Shown: one piece after another, positions 34,801 to 46,475 of the stretch
How positions within the stretch are numbered: the first letter of the stretch is position 1
Layout of the letters: each line of letters begins with the position of its first letter
Assembly: GCA_016806645.1 (NCBI GenBank)
Contig: JACSYO010001818.1
Span: 1,251,001-1,315,000, forward strand
Reading direction: 5' to 3'
Length of the DNA: 64,000 nt
Source: Ophiodon elongatus
Taxonomy: Eukaryota; Chordata; Actinopteri; Perciformes; Hexagrammidae
Made by a program: the position numbers and the translations under genes
Notes under the pieces: generated by a model
What the model was told of the DNA's origin: nothing
Database searches by the model: none
Seen by the model: only the letters and a program-made list of their open reading frames with translations

Positions 34801-35145
34801 ATGGGGAGCAAGTCGCACTTTGCAGCTGGGCTAGAAAATCATCTTGGAAATGTATTTGACACAGTGATAAATATAATTTACCATAACATCTACTGCTCCA
34901 AAGAAAAAAAAAAAAAGAAAAAAGTTGGGCCAAATAACCTCTCTCCGTCTCCCCCTCATCTTTGCTTGGTACTTGCGTGAGTGTTTTCCAGATGAGCTGA
35001 TTATTATGAGCCAACACTTGATACAATATACTTCCTCATTTCAAAAATAGTGACACAGGAGGAAACCATCAGAAGATCCGCACACTGTACGTTTGAAACT
35101 TAAACCACTTTGATATGGATTTCCATCACATGTTCATATTCCGCA
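34801..35145. other. No recognised feature
   Basis: A-run near 34903-34923; otherwise unremarkable. Confidence 0.35.
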
Positions 35146-35460
35146 TCCCCTCCCCCATCCCTCATCCCTCCTACCAATAAAAGCCTTGCCAGAGGACAGG
35201 ACGAGGCCTCAGACAGCCTCTGAATAAGCGTGAGAGCGTTCCACACTGCTGAAAAGTTGAAGAACTGCAAAAAAGACAGGCCGATTATCTCCTAAATGTC
35301 ATGTTTCCCTGAATTAGTCACAGCGGTGACTCTTTCACCCCGTGATGGCTGCTGATAACGGCACACAAAATCTTAGCCCCGGAGCACATTTGCATTCTAA
35401 TAAGCCGCTGACTTCCTGTTTAGCATTCTCCTTTTTGATTATTTGTTGTTGGTTTTTTAC
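35146..35460. promoter_or_regulatory. Conserved-looking noncoding block with octamer
   Basis: Includes an exact POU octamer ATTTGCAT at 35388-35395 and GAATTAGTCACAGCGGTGAC near 35312 with a 5-bp inverted GTCAC pair. Unique, mixed composition. Confidence 0.22.
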
Positions 35461-35903
35461 CCACTTTTTTTCAGACGTAAAAACAAATTGTATTTCAGTC
35501 GAGACAGAGATGTGATAATCTGAGCATTCAGAACAAGTCGATCATGCTGAGGAGCTGGCGTCGTATTTCATACTTCACTGGTGCCTTAAAGCAGTATAGA
35601 CAACCCCTCTACTCCGCATGGATCAACATGCACTGGATTCAACATGGCCAGAAATGAAGTGTCTCGTCATGCTAAACGGCATTCTGCAAGACACTTGATT
35701 AAAAGAAAAAAAAAAAGAAGAAGTGAGAAGTCATTACTATGCATGGTTACATTGCTGTGTGACTTTGCACGTGGCAGTAGGCAGGCTCATTGTGCTCAGT
35801 AAAGAGATGTGTCCTCAGCACTCAGTCCTACAGGTGGACATTTTAATGTCGTCCACAGGTGGAAATAACAACAACTGCTGGGATCTGACTTTTATGTCTT
35901 TAC
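35461..35903. other. No recognised feature
   Basis: A-rich run at 35702-35722; no gene. Confidence 0.35.
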
Positions 35904-35970
35904 AGGTTATACTGTACTATACTGTACTATACTGTATACTTTAACCTGTAAATATCTTTACAGGTTAAAG
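35904..35970. repeat. ACTGTACTAT tandem plus 14-bp hairpin
   Basis: Two and a half units of a ~10-bp ACTGTACTAT repeat (35911-35935) are bordered on the left by CTTTACAGGTTA. On the right is a perfect 14-bp stem, 35939-35952 with 35957-35970 (loop TATC), whose arm carries the same TTTACAGGTTAA word. The left border is therefore a third partial copy of the arm. Confidence 0.85.
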
Positions 35971-37430
35971 ACGTTCAAAAAAGTGTTGGAGTGTTGGTAA
36001 TAACTCTCAAGGTTGAGTTCACTGATCAACCAGAATATTTGTTTTCAACGGACTCCAGGAAATCCTGCAATGTAAAGCTTCAAAAGTTCTACATCAATTA
36101 TGAATCACATACCAGCATGTGCATGCTGATGTCAAAAGTTCTCTGAACAGGAAGAAGAAAGGTCTTCAACTGTGGCTGTGTGCAGATCTAGTTTCATTGA
36201 CATCTGCCTCCGTCACTTATACTGGTACACTGAGTTTGGTGACCTCACACACTGTACCATCCTTGCATGGGTTCGCCCATCTTCAAGTTGAGCAGAGGTC
36301 TAATCAACCAGAATAACAACTGTGTGGGTGGAGGGCTGTTAAATGTTAAATTAGATGCTGGAGCAAGCATGTGAAGAATATATTTGATGTCAATCCATGG
36401 GGGGGAAAAAAAAAAACGTGAAGGCTGGAAAGATTCCAGGCGGGTAAAGCTGGAGTAGGCTGATTGTTTATGGCGTCATTGGGCTAAAATTTCATAACAA
36501 CCTTACATACTGAAATTTAAGTGTCAATTTCGGAACCGATCAGTCGGATATACGACGGATAAGCTTCTTGGAGGAGGAAGGGGCCATATTTCTGGGGTTC
36601 GGGTGTAGCCAGCAGACATCCGGGGAAAAGTGAAAGTAAGCTAATTTAATAAAAAACTATAAGACCCTTTCTGTCTTTTTCTTCTTACCTTGTGGCATAG
36701 TTTTGTTTTTCCAACATCATAAACTTGATCAAACGAATCATGTAAAGTGTGTATACTAACTGTTGGCAACTAGAACCTGGAATTTGTTTTTTCAAATAGA
36801 AAATAAGCAAAAACCATCCAGTAATTTGAACTAATTGCAGGTGTGATTGATTGCACCTTACATCAGCTCCCGGGTTTCTGGACACCACACTGATGCTCCG
36901 ATACATTTCTGGAGACAGAACCTATAAGCTCCTCCAGAAAGACAACCTGAATGGTCCTATCACTATCTAAAGATGTCTGCTATGGTTTTATTGCTGCCAA
37001 CACTGCTGCTGAATTGTTGCCTTGCATGCAAATTGCTCCCACCACCACCTACCTGCGGACTCTGTTCTCCTTGGGCCTTGTGGGTAATTTGCATTGATCA
37101 CTCCCCGTGCTCTCATTTGCTGCCCAGTGTGCTTTGCAAGGAATGATGAGTTTCCTTGATGCCAAAATAAACCTCAATGCAGTGAGCATGCTCCTAAAGA
37201 CGACCACATGGCCTTCTCATGTTGTCATTTGATATATTTTTGGGGCAACAATTCATACGTAGATTCAATGCAACGCATTCTATTTCTAGGTTTAGTTCAA
37301 CACTGTCTAACAGCCAATAAGCTCCAGCGACCGACAGATACATGTGACGTCTACTGTTGAAATAAAATGTAGCTTGTTTGGAAGTAATTTGTCCGCGAGC
37401 ATTGATCAAAATACGAGCAAGGCTCTTTCA
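35971..37430. other. No gene recognised
   Basis: Unique DNA with an A-run near 36407-36416. Short ORFs (for example 36685-36906 minus, 37194-37409 minus) lack support. Confidence 0.35.
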
Positions 37431-37900
37431 CAATCTATTTTACTGTTAATCAAGTTAATGCAATGCTATTTGGCAGTGGAAATGGCTGAGTAATTACTGC
37501 ACAAAATGATTATTGATGAGTCATTCATCAGGCGTGTTGTTTGCAGGATGACGGTGTGTGTAAATACAGCACAGAGCATGATGTAAATCTACTCATGAAC
37601 TGCTGGTCAATTGTACTCCGGGACACAATGTGTTTACATCTTAACTGCTGGTCTATGCAGCAATTCACCGTGAATCTCGCAAAAGTTTATTTTCCATATA
37701 TACATCATATTAGGTGAACAGTGGGTTGTAATTGCAACAGCAAATTATTTTGTGATCACTCGAGCTGTCTCTTGAGCTGCCGTGGGGTAATTAATTAGAA
37801 ATTCATGTTTGTTATAGTGATTCCAGACAGAAATAGGGAGAGAGTGTTCATAAATATTTAATTAAGCAACCAGGAAATTGTGGTGACAGTAATTACTGAT
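37431..37900. promoter_or_regulatory. Conserved-looking noncoding block
   Basis: Repeated homeodomain cores: GAGTAATTACTGC near 37489, GGGTAATTAATTAGAAATTC at 37784-37803, ATTTAATTAAGC near 37856 and CAGTAATTACTG near 37888. The two palindromic TAATTA sites in similar AGTAATTACT context are notable. Confidence 0.28.
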
Positions 37901-38610
37901 GGAGAGCAAAGCACTGTATCAGTGTCTATGAGCCAGCCACTAAAAAACACTTTTCAAACACCATCTGGTAGTAAAAGACTTTGTGAGGCAATAAAAAGGT
38001 AACATGTAAATAATAAAAAAGGTGGAGAGAAGGGGGAAAAAAAACAAGAAAAAAAACTGGCTTATTGATGTAGAATGTATACATCATTTACTTCATTTTC
38101 ACTGTGAATTTTCAAATATGGTATACATTTCTTATTACTATCACCATTTACCTGCAGTTCTGTATATTCTGCAAGAACACAATTTCTGCCAAATTACTAT
38201 TAGCAAAATATACCCTGCAACATGAGATATGAGATATGCAGCACAGTTTTTATCTGAACAGAAGAACCGAAATATGCTCAACATGATACAATGTAAAATG
38301 AACCCTAAAAAAACAAGAAGTCACATTTCAGAGATGCACAAAAAAATGAATGAAGGATTCAAAATGCATGAGATTCAATAATAATAACAAGAACAAGAAC
38401 AAATCCAACATTGTTCCTGGAATCTCCTAGGAATATGCACATACAAGTTTGCAGCAGCAAATATGTTTTGTCATGAATATAATGCCAAAATAATCTCCAA
38501 AATTGTATGTTTTTTTGTCAACATTTTGAGGAAAGGTTTAGATTGAAAGTATCAACAAAATATTCATTGTCATTTGATTTAAGTTCATTTTCAATAGATT
38601 AGATTCAAGT
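37901..38610. other. A-rich, no recognised feature
   Basis: Plus-strand A-rich runs (38035-38057) and low information content. No repeat family recognised. Confidence 0.35.
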
Positions 38611-39085
38611 CAGTAAGCCCTCTAGTGGCTGTAGAAAGTATGAGCAAAGCAGTTGTTAAAGCCACAAGGTGTGCAGAGGGAGGTCAGAATGGGTTCTTAC
38701 ACTCAACGTTGGTTGCTTTTATCTTGACCATGTTGTTGTTCCTGAACCTTAAAAAGGGCAGAATGAATCACATTTCCCTAAAAAAACAATGAAGAGACTT
38801 TTACAAAAAAAATCTCTCTCTATCATCATTTATGACCAACTAGCAATGTGTGGCGCTATCGTATCTGCAGAGAACTTCCCCACTGCCTGTAATCTTGTAT
38901 TTGCTGTGTGCGGGATGTTTCTCTGCTTCGACTTCTATGTAGCAAGCCAGGGGCCAGGGGCCAGTGGCCGGGGGCGTGGCTTCTGGTGTTGTTGACCGGG
39001 GGAGGAGGAGCCAAACTTTGAATGTTGCGTTTTCAAACCGCAACCCAAGAAATCCTACTCCGCCTTTAACCAAGTAGTAATGTAA
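38611..39085 (-). repeat. Dispersed fish repeat (minus strand)
   Basis: Read on the minus strand it starts 'taaaggcggagtaggatttc' and passes through 'ttcaaagtttggctcctcc' and 'ccccggtcaacaacaccaga', an arrangement I remember from a dispersed fish element. A CCAGGGGCCAGGGGCCAGTGGCC mini-tandem sits at 38948-38970. The minus ORF 38840-39088 lies inside the repeat and is spurious. Confidence 0.5.
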
Positions 39086-39510
39086 CAATGAGGAAAAACT
39101 GTGTCGGATCAGAAAAAGACTTACTGTTTGATTTTTTTTATCTTATTGAATTTTTGTTTATTTCGATCTGCCATTTAATCTAGTTATACTCTTTAAGCAT
39201 CCTTCTTACTTGAGCCTTTATCCATTGCTTTGTGCTACTTTTATCTATTTTCTCAATAAGCACTTTGAATCTCCTTGTTGTTGAAACATGATACATAAGC
39301 TTGCCTTGCATATCCGGGTATATTTTGCCCTGACCTCTTTTTTTTCTTTTCTTTTCTTTCCTCTACTTTATTTTGAGCCTGAATAATTTCAATCCCACCT
39401 TGTTTAACCTTCCTACCAGTGGAAAAAAACAAATCGGTTCGGTTACATGTCCCTTGATTACTAAAATCCCTCAGTAAGCAACTACCATCCAAATGTCTAA
39501 CTGAACTCGC
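39086..39510. other. No recognised feature
   Basis: T-rich stretches (39338-39360). No gene. Confidence 0.35.
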
Positions 39511-39990
39511 CGGCATTCTCTCGCAGCCATTCAGCCATATTCATGCGGCCCAATATTATAAGTCTCCTCTTGTTCTGCTTTGTCTCCCTTTGGTGCAACT
39601 GTCAGACTCTAAACTATCGAGCAAAAGCAACTCTCAGACTATTAAGTGTGTCGAGACAAATAGCCTCTTTTCTGCCTTTTCATCCTTACTTTTAATTATT
39701 TCCCCCGCATTTACTCGAGCAATATATCATATGTAATGATCGCAGGGTCACCGCAGTACTTGTTTTACATCCAGGTATGTGCTCATTCAGCTGCAGCGCT
39801 GACTGTCAGCTCCTGTGGATAAGAGCATGCGAGCTGACTGCTTTATCTTTCCAAATGTAAAAGATAATGTACTTTGCTGTATGGATAATCTGATAATATT
39901 CTGCTCCGTCCACAGAGGGATATTTTCATCTGACAAAGCTTCTCACTCAGTTGATTTTGTCTTGCAGTGTTCTCTGAAGCATGCACAAAA
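39511..39990. promoter_or_regulatory. Conserved-looking noncoding block
   Basis: Unique with TTTTAATTATTTCCCCCGC near 39691, ATATCATATGTAATGATCGC near 39725 and TCAGCTGCAGCGCTGACTG near 39788 (E-box CAGCTG). No frame persists. Confidence 0.22.
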
Positions 39991-40119
39991 CAGAGGATAA
40001 ATAAATAATAAAAACAGAAAGAAAAAAAAATAGAAAGAAAATCAATGAGCCACATCTAGATAGACACAGGCTATTTTCTCCCAGATTGTTATTCTCAGTT
40101 GGTATTTACAAAACTTCCA
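39991..40119. other. A-rich spacer
   Basis: AAATAAATAATAAAA and A-runs (39999-40042). Confidence 0.4.
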
Positions 40120-40500
40120 AAGACCACAGTGTTTCCAGACTATGAGACCAATTATGGTTAGCCTGTTAAACCCTTTGCCATTGATTTCTTTTCAGGCTCC
40201 ATGTGCCAGTGCTGATGTGGGTGTGCTGAGCTGGAATCAGTTCCCCCGAAAGACTCTGAAATGGAAAGCCTTGTTTCAGCCCCTGCACCAAATTAGATTG
40301 CGTCCTTGTGTCAAGGGGAGCTGTTTGTTTTCGTTGAGTTTCTCTTTGTGGAAAGGTCAAATGAGCCGGCCGAGGAGCGTCCCGAGCAGCCTTTTGTCAC
40401 ACATTATTTATGGGTATTCCACCACGGATGGGCACAGTAAAGGCCCACGCTATACATCTGATCCAAGAATATAAGACTGTTACCTCTCTGCCAATGGGCA
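40120..40500. promoter_or_regulatory. Conserved-looking block, acceptor-like site inside
   Basis: A pyrimidine tract ending TTCTTTTCAG (40186-40195) opens onto a frame that stays open to 40474. The peptide has no recognisable domain and the later part (CCGGCCGAGGAGCG, CACACATTATTTATGGG) looks noncoding. Held as noncoding, with an exon as a weak alternative. Confidence 0.2.
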
Positions 40501-40960
40501 TTTCAGTACGGGTCAAGACACGAGCAAAGTCCAGTGGACCGCGAGACTGTGACTGTAAGAGGAGGAATTTAGGAGAAAGTACATAAAGTGGATGAACCGG
40601 TACAAAAAGAAAGCTGTGAGGTTTTCTGAGATCTTAAACCTACACAGAAATATGATATTGGCAAAGGGCAGTTTGGCACAACAGATGCTGACTGGATGTT
40701 TTCTTTGTGTCCCTCCTCTGCAGCTGAAAGAGTGGTAAAATAAATCAGTGTCAAACTCTGAGCTAATGTGACACACGTGATGGTCAGCGACAGTATGAAT
40801 GATGGCCACATTATTGAGCTATAAACTGCAGTCCCAATTTGACAATAGTAACGGTATGCTTCCTGGACAGATTTTTGCCGAGCGTGAAAGGAAGCTATAT
40901 GTCAAACTGTACTATATCTACAGGAAGTGGCGCTGCAGAAAAAAAAAAGAAAAAAAAGAT
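40501..40960. other. No recognised feature
   Basis: A/G run at 40939-40959. Nested minus-strand ORFs at 40513-40811 without support. Confidence 0.35.
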
Positions 40961-41170
40961 AATTTCACAGTTTGAGAATCTCATCACTCAGCCGGCGTTC
41001 ACTGGATGCAGATAGTTTCGCAAATGAGAAATAAAAAAGTATTATTCAATTTAGATAAACAATTATCAAGATTAGCTGCCAATAACAATTTGCATCTAAT
41101 CGTGTTATTATACTGTCTATGTGATACAATTCCCCTGATGTAATATCATGAATTAGATTTTTTAGTTTTT
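40961..41170. promoter_or_regulatory. Conserved-looking block with octamer and SOX-like core
   Basis: ATAACAATTTGCATCTAAT at 41082-41100 contains an exact octamer ATTTGCAT (41088-41095) overlapping a SOX-type AACAAT core. Order and overlap differ from the classic SOX2-OCT4 composite. Confidence 0.22.
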
Positions 41171-42180
41171 TTATTTGAATGACAGAAACTGAACTGATGT
41201 TATGGTAAAACTTCTGTAAATATACCGTCACCCACTCAAATTTGCTTGAGCTGAAATAGATGCACTTACGACTTTTAATATTGGATAAAGATTTGATGAC
41301 ACTGACATAATGAATTCACGATGAGCTGCAAACACAAAACCCCGTTTTGTAAAAATGACATTTACGTCATTTGCAAAAGTAAATACGTGTGAGAGAAACA
41401 TAATTATGCCTGGATTACATTTTTTTTTCAAGTCAACATAATAAGGAAATGTTTTTCAAAGTTGCAGAATGTTCATACTCATCATTCACTGCTACAGACT
41501 AGCATTAAGAGGCACTTAAAACATAGGAGACAGGGTTGATTTGTACGAAGCGTTTTGTCGACATGAAAATAAATCTCAGGAACTCATGAGGGTCACGAAT
41601 TTTAATTCGATTCTGGAATGATATTTGGGCATTTTTGTAGTTTATTCAAGGCGGTTTCAAATGTTCAGTGTAATGTTTTTTTCTACATGGCAGCTGTGTC
41701 CATTTGTCTGAATATAGATGATCATTCCCAACAGCCTGTGTTTACATGATTTCTGAACCTGATCTTGAAGATATTTTGTAATCAGAGAGCAGGCACTCCA
41801 TCATGAATCGGACCGAAGTAAATGTATGATCGGGTCAGAGATGTGTCACAGCTTCAAAATAAAAATGTAAGCATCACTTTTGCTGCGGCGTTTTTTTTCT
41901 CGTCCTTGTTGTTGATGTGAAAAGATATAAGCTTCACTTTTAAAACTGAATAAAATGTCATTCAGAATGAGCGAGTTAATTCTGACTGAGGTGTATCCAA
42001 TGGGTATTATATCCACTCCAAGCTCTTATTCTCATTATTAGTGCAATAAAAATGCTCCACGTATAGTTCATAAGCACAGCCGGTGATTTGCAGCATCTAT
42101 GTGTCAAAGGTCTGAGCAAAGCAGGAAGTAAGTGGTACGTCTGGTGACACAAACCATAATTTTCTCTGTCTGCTTGTCGC
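41171..42180. other. No recognised feature
   Basis: AT-rich unique DNA. Confidence 0.4.
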
Positions 42181-42610
42181 AATGAATTAAAAGACCAGGT
42201 GGTGGCCTTTTATCCTGGACAAGCAGGTCGAGAAGAGGCCCCGAAGGCTACTCAGCCTTTTGTGCTGCAGCCGCGGCGAAACGGCCCGCGGTATCTTCAG
42301 AGCGGCCAGGGGGCTCGATAACGAAGGCGCGGATCACGAGGGTGTGGAGAGATTGAGAAATAAACCATATTGGGCTGCATGTTAGGAGGGCGATAAATGA
42401 CATAAATCCTGTGTGCCAGTCAACACGCGATAACAGGTTATAGTGGGGAAGAAAAAAAGGAAAAAAAACCCAGAGGGCGAGGGGCCCCGAGAATAAAGAT
42501 AATTATTTTTGATAAGGTGGAAATGGGAAAAGGGTAAGTTGATAAGCGTAGGCAGGGTGACTGAACATTGTGGAAACTGATATTCCCCCGCATAGCCAAA
42601 GAGCATCCCG
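42181..42610. promoter_or_regulatory. Conserved-looking CpG-containing block
   Basis: A short GC/CpG island (GCCGCGGCGAAACGGCCCGC, 42270-42289, through 42345) is followed by AT cores (GGCGATAAATGACATAAATC near 42389). Sharp composition contrast with its flanks. Confidence 0.25.
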
Positions 42611-43120
42611 CCCGTCTGTCTGCAGAGGAAAGGTTGAACCGCAGTGGGGATACACCTCTTTCTAATGCAGAGCTAGAGCTGTATGCATCTTTCCTTGAAT
42701 AATCTTGCGTCAATTTTTTTGTTTGTTGAAACAATCAGTCATCTTCCCATTAATATTGCATGAGTGTCTACTCGTCAGTGAGGCTTACATTGAATATATC
42801 TTTGAAAAATAGAGAATAACAAAATTAAATGTGAAAGCAACCGGTAGTAAGGAGTACATGGGTCACGGTCAAAGTGTCCTGGCACTGGGAACATAATGCT
42901 GCTATGACGACCCTGGAATCTGTATTAATATACCAAATTTATTGGAAAAACAAGAACTAGATAGCCGTAGAAAAAGAAAAAAGCACAAGTAGAGCAAAGC
43001 AAAGGCCGAGAATGACCTGCGGAGGGGTCGATGTGGTTTGTGGGGAACGTGAAGCTTTTCTAAAAGAGCTTTTTAACTATTGATGGAAGATGGGAAACAG
43101 CTCAACCTTTATCATTCCAT
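42611..43120. other. No recognised feature
   Basis: Unique AT-rich DNA. Confidence 0.35.
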
Positions 43121-43430
43121 GTTTGAAGGGATAGTTAGACATTTTGGGAAATGTGCTGTTTTGATTTCTGGCTCAAAGAGTAAGTTGAGAAAAGTCAATA
43201 CCGGTTGTCATACATTTGCCCTCCGTATGGATCTACAGAGCCAGAGGTGCTGAAGCTCCAGACCGAAGTCAGAGCGTCGGTAACTTCTGCACTCTGATCA
43301 TTTCCCAGTGAAACTGAATATTTCAGCGGCGTACAGGTCCAAGAAGATTGGAGCGTGATACGAAGCTACAGAGGAGCGTGGCTCCACACGCTCCTCCATT
43401 GTCACTGAAGTTGCGGATTGGATGGATGTC
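43121..43430 (+). repeat. Dispersed fish repeat ('gatagttagacattttggga' type)
   Basis: The opening AAGGGATAGTTAGACATTTT, 'gggaaat', then 'agagtaagttgagaa', 'aataccggttgtcat' and 'tacagagccag' follow the order of a very abundant fish repeat that I remember well. The right part holds a perfect 10-bp hairpin (43371-43380 with 43387-43396, arm GAGGAGCGTG). The boundary after about 43270 is unsure. Confidence 0.65.
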
Positions 43431-44460
43431 ATGATTGGTTGGTGCTAGCTTATACTTAATATTTAGTTTTGTACTTAATATTTAGGATTTTGATATAAAA
43501 AGGTATATCATTTTAGCTGCACAGGGATGTGATCTAAAAAGTGTGAAACAAGCATTTTTCTTTAATGAGCATATATATCTTCTCATCTAACTTTTGGCAA
43601 AAAGTAAAAAAAAATTAAAATGCGTATTTGGCAGTAGTGTCTTATACTTCCTATCAAACATCTGAAAGTGAACATTTGTGTCTGCTAAAAGCCCGAGTTG
43701 TGACTTTTAAATTATGAATAAATAAATGAAAAGCCAAGTCAACACCATCCATCGAAGGCCTTTGATGAGAGCAATGATCTCAGCATCGGTGCTGACTTTG
43801 TAAACTGGAACAGCGAGGGCATCCATTTTATTTGTCACATCTGAAGCCGAGCTGCCACAACGCTGAAAAATATGTGCACCCACATATTTGATACGTGCCT
43901 AATGTTTGTGACCGCACATATTTTAAGTAATTATGGTCCCACCTTTTTTTGTCTCTGCAGATATAAAATAATGTATTCCCATCTCTCCTTTTTCTGCCTC
44001 CTCTGTGCTTGTCAAACATTTCCTTCACTGTGGGATAAAGTGAAAGAATATTAAAAACTAAGCTTTCAGACATCCTGTCAGGCATATCTATTCATCCAGA
44101 CGTGCGCGGTCAGGGCAGACGTTCCTGCCGCAGCACTTCTGCACTCATCTCTATGAAATAGAAAACTAAAATCTGACTTCAGAAAATGTTTCCAGACGGA
44201 GGCTCCACATATGCTGTGAGTCATGTGGATAAACAATCCACCGACACAAATGGATTGAACGTACTGTACGGCGAGGGCAAGCTCCAGGCAACGGCAGGGG
44301 GAAGGCTGCGGAAAGTATCTAACGTTCTATAGCCAAGACCCGGCAGAAAACCTGTGGTTTAGTTTTGTTTCATAAAAGTAACCTTACATTACTTATTTCC
44401 ACCTTGAGGGTATTTATCCGAGGAAGAGGCCTATAGACAAAACGGAGTGCATCTTTAAAG
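43431..44460. other. No gene recognised
   Basis: Two exact copies of TACTTAATATTTAG lie 19 bp apart (43453-43466 and 43472-43485). The rest is unique, AT-rich DNA with unsupported ORFs. Confidence 0.35.
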
Positions 44461-45430
44461 CTGCATCATTTCTTTTTCTTGGTCAGTGGGGGACAGAACT
44501 CTGCGACAAAATATATAAAAACACATATTTTACAGACTGGCTTATTGTATCAGCAAGCTATCGCCTGTATACAAATTCAGGAGACAGGGAGAAATGTTAG
44601 CGTTACTTTGAAATTGTGTCTTTGGCTGTAGTCCAAAAATGTACTCTCCTTCTAACTCTTGTTTGGTCAGCAACTCCACTCTCTTTACTCGGCATGCCAG
44701 ATGCCTCATTGTGTTCAAAACAAATGAAAAATATGTATGAGTGCCGCTTTCATCACTTCAGTGCGTGGTTACCTTTTTTGATTTCAATGACTGGGGCTCT
44801 GCTGAGAGAAGTGTGATCGAGATGGAAGGAGGGAAAAAAATAACAGAATATTTTCCCCACACACACCTGTGAAGGGATCTAATTAGGTAATACGTTAAAA
44901 TACCTGCATGTGTCTTTGTTGATTATTTAGTAATTTACACCCGAGAGCTTCCCAAACCAACAACAGCTTCCCTCAAGTGAAGCTGTTAGACATCAGTGCA
45001 TTTTTTTTGTATTTTTAATCACATTTTCCCCAACAGACTTGTATTCAAGACTAACTCTCAGAACTACAAACCAGAGCCTGTAATTCTCTGCAAAGATCTG
45101 TTCTCTTGTGAATATTTTAGCAGGCAGAGTGAAAGACTCTCGACAGAAAAAAATAGCTCGTTCTGATCCAATCTCCGGACCAATTATCACAAACCCACTG
45201 CGCACATTCTTAAGAGGCGACATTTCTTTTTTTTCACTGAAATATAATGTTTTTATGTTCTTTCTCTCCTCCAATGTCCCCGGCAACTTCAAGAGTGATG
45301 TTTTTTTTTTTTTACCCTGGTCGTCACACACTAGAAGTGAATGTTTTTTTTCTGCAGGAATCTTACTGTTCATCATGCTTTTATTTTTTTCCCCCCTCAT
45401 GATGAAATAAGAAGCCCTTTTTATTCCAGC
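44461..45430 (+). repeat. Direct duplication, copy A (pair with 48916-49860)
   Basis: Aligns collinearly with 48916-49860, offset about 4.42 kb. Best-kept blocks: 44926-45007 (about 95 % over 82 bp), 45090-45127 (38 of 38 identical to 49501-49538) and 45163-45191 (29 of 29 identical to 49589-49617). Between these, the copies differ by many substitutions and small indels, and the stretch about 44780-44850 hardly aligns. Contains CTAATTAGGTAATACG near 44879. T-runs at 45228 and 45301. The opposing ORFs at 44993-45410 are unsupported. Confidence 0.85.
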
Positions 45431-45492
45431 CCTCGGTATTCTTTTTTAATGGCCAGCGGGGGCGAGTGCTTTGGTTGCAAAGAGAAGTCTGA
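45431..45492. other. Spacer between the duplication and the TIR element
   Basis: Short unassigned stretch with GGCCAGCGGGGGCGAG near 45451. Confidence 0.3.
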
Positions 45493-46157
45493 GGCCCGAT
45501 CCCAGTCCTCACACTCACTTTAGGGCTGTCCCACTGTCGAACCATGGAGTGTTTGAGGGCTCTCTCGCGGACGTTTTGAGCCCTTTATGAACCCTTTCCG
45601 TCAGTCCACATTTCTGCAGACCTTGCCGAAGGGAATTTCCCACAATTCCTAGCAATGTGATGTTAAAGACGAGGTGGGTTTACCAGTGGAACCATGGAGA
45701 CGTAAAAAAAAGGTACACAAAGAGGACGGCACATTGGGTGTTCAACCTGGCAACTTACATTTAGTCAGAAACATGAGGGAGTAAAGATGCACTATGAAAT
45801 CAGAGGAATGGAAGCAGAGATTATACTACACAGATTTAATATTGTTTGAACAACATTCAAACATTTCATTTTGTCACTGAAGCTGTTTTGACAAAAAAAC
45901 GAGTAAATGGATTATTTGAAATGGCCTCTCATCTCGTCAGGGAGTAAAAAGTTCAAATAAATATCCGCAATTGTACATGATATTTTTTTTGACGTTGTCA
46001 TGGTAACGTCATATGTCGCAGTGAAGTGCTGTCCCATTCGTATCTACAGCATGTCAAGCTCTCACAGTCTCTCACACTCAACCACTTGCCAGGTGACGTC
46101 AGTGGGTCCCTGAGGGTTCAGGGTTCAAGGCCTTATGGGGGACACTGGGATCGGGCC
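45493..46157. mobile_element. Candidate non-autonomous DNA transposon with 14-bp terminal inverted repeats
   Basis: GGCCCGATCCCAGT at 45493-45506 is the exact reverse complement of 46144-46157, giving a 665-bp unit. Ends of the type 'GGCCC-ATCCCA-T' and inner words such as 'agggctgtcccactgtcgaa' recall fish MITE-like elements. No transposase frame is present, and the bases outside the ends do not form an obvious target duplication. The ends may therefore not be exact. Confidence 0.45.
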
Positions 46158-46164
46158 CGGTTGT

Positions 46165-46475
46165 AGAAGCCTGTAGAAAATAACTATTTCTCATTTGATT
46201 TATTACCTCAGTAAACATTGTAAACATGAGTTGTTCTCGATAGCTATAGTTTCATACAGCACGATGTTCATTTTCACATTATGGTCCCATTTACATTAAA
46301 ATAGATGATAAAGCAGGGTATGCTTTAGGGCGTGGCTACTTTGTGATTGACAGGTCGCTAACACAGTGTTGTCCGGTCTGTGAGTTGTACATGGTTTTCT
46401 CTTAGAACTTTAACCCTTTCACAGTGTGTTTTCAGTACATGAAAGTTATGGATTTTCGCCACCCAAAAAAGTCAC
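46165..46475 (+). repeat. Dispersed fish repeat, copy 2 (pair with 13805-14125)
   Basis: Shares TTATGGTCCCATTT, GGTATGCTTTAGGGCGTGGC, GATTGACAGGTCGCTAACAC, GTTGTCCGGTCT and CCCTTTCACAGTGTGTTTTC with copy 1, in the same orientation. Its upstream part ('tttgatttattacctcagta', 'aacattgtaaacatgag') is longer than in copy 1. It directly abuts the TIR element. Confidence 0.8.

Noticed and set aside
41082..41100. SOX2-OCT4 composite element
   Set aside because: The octamer and SOX core overlap and are in the wrong order for the known composite.
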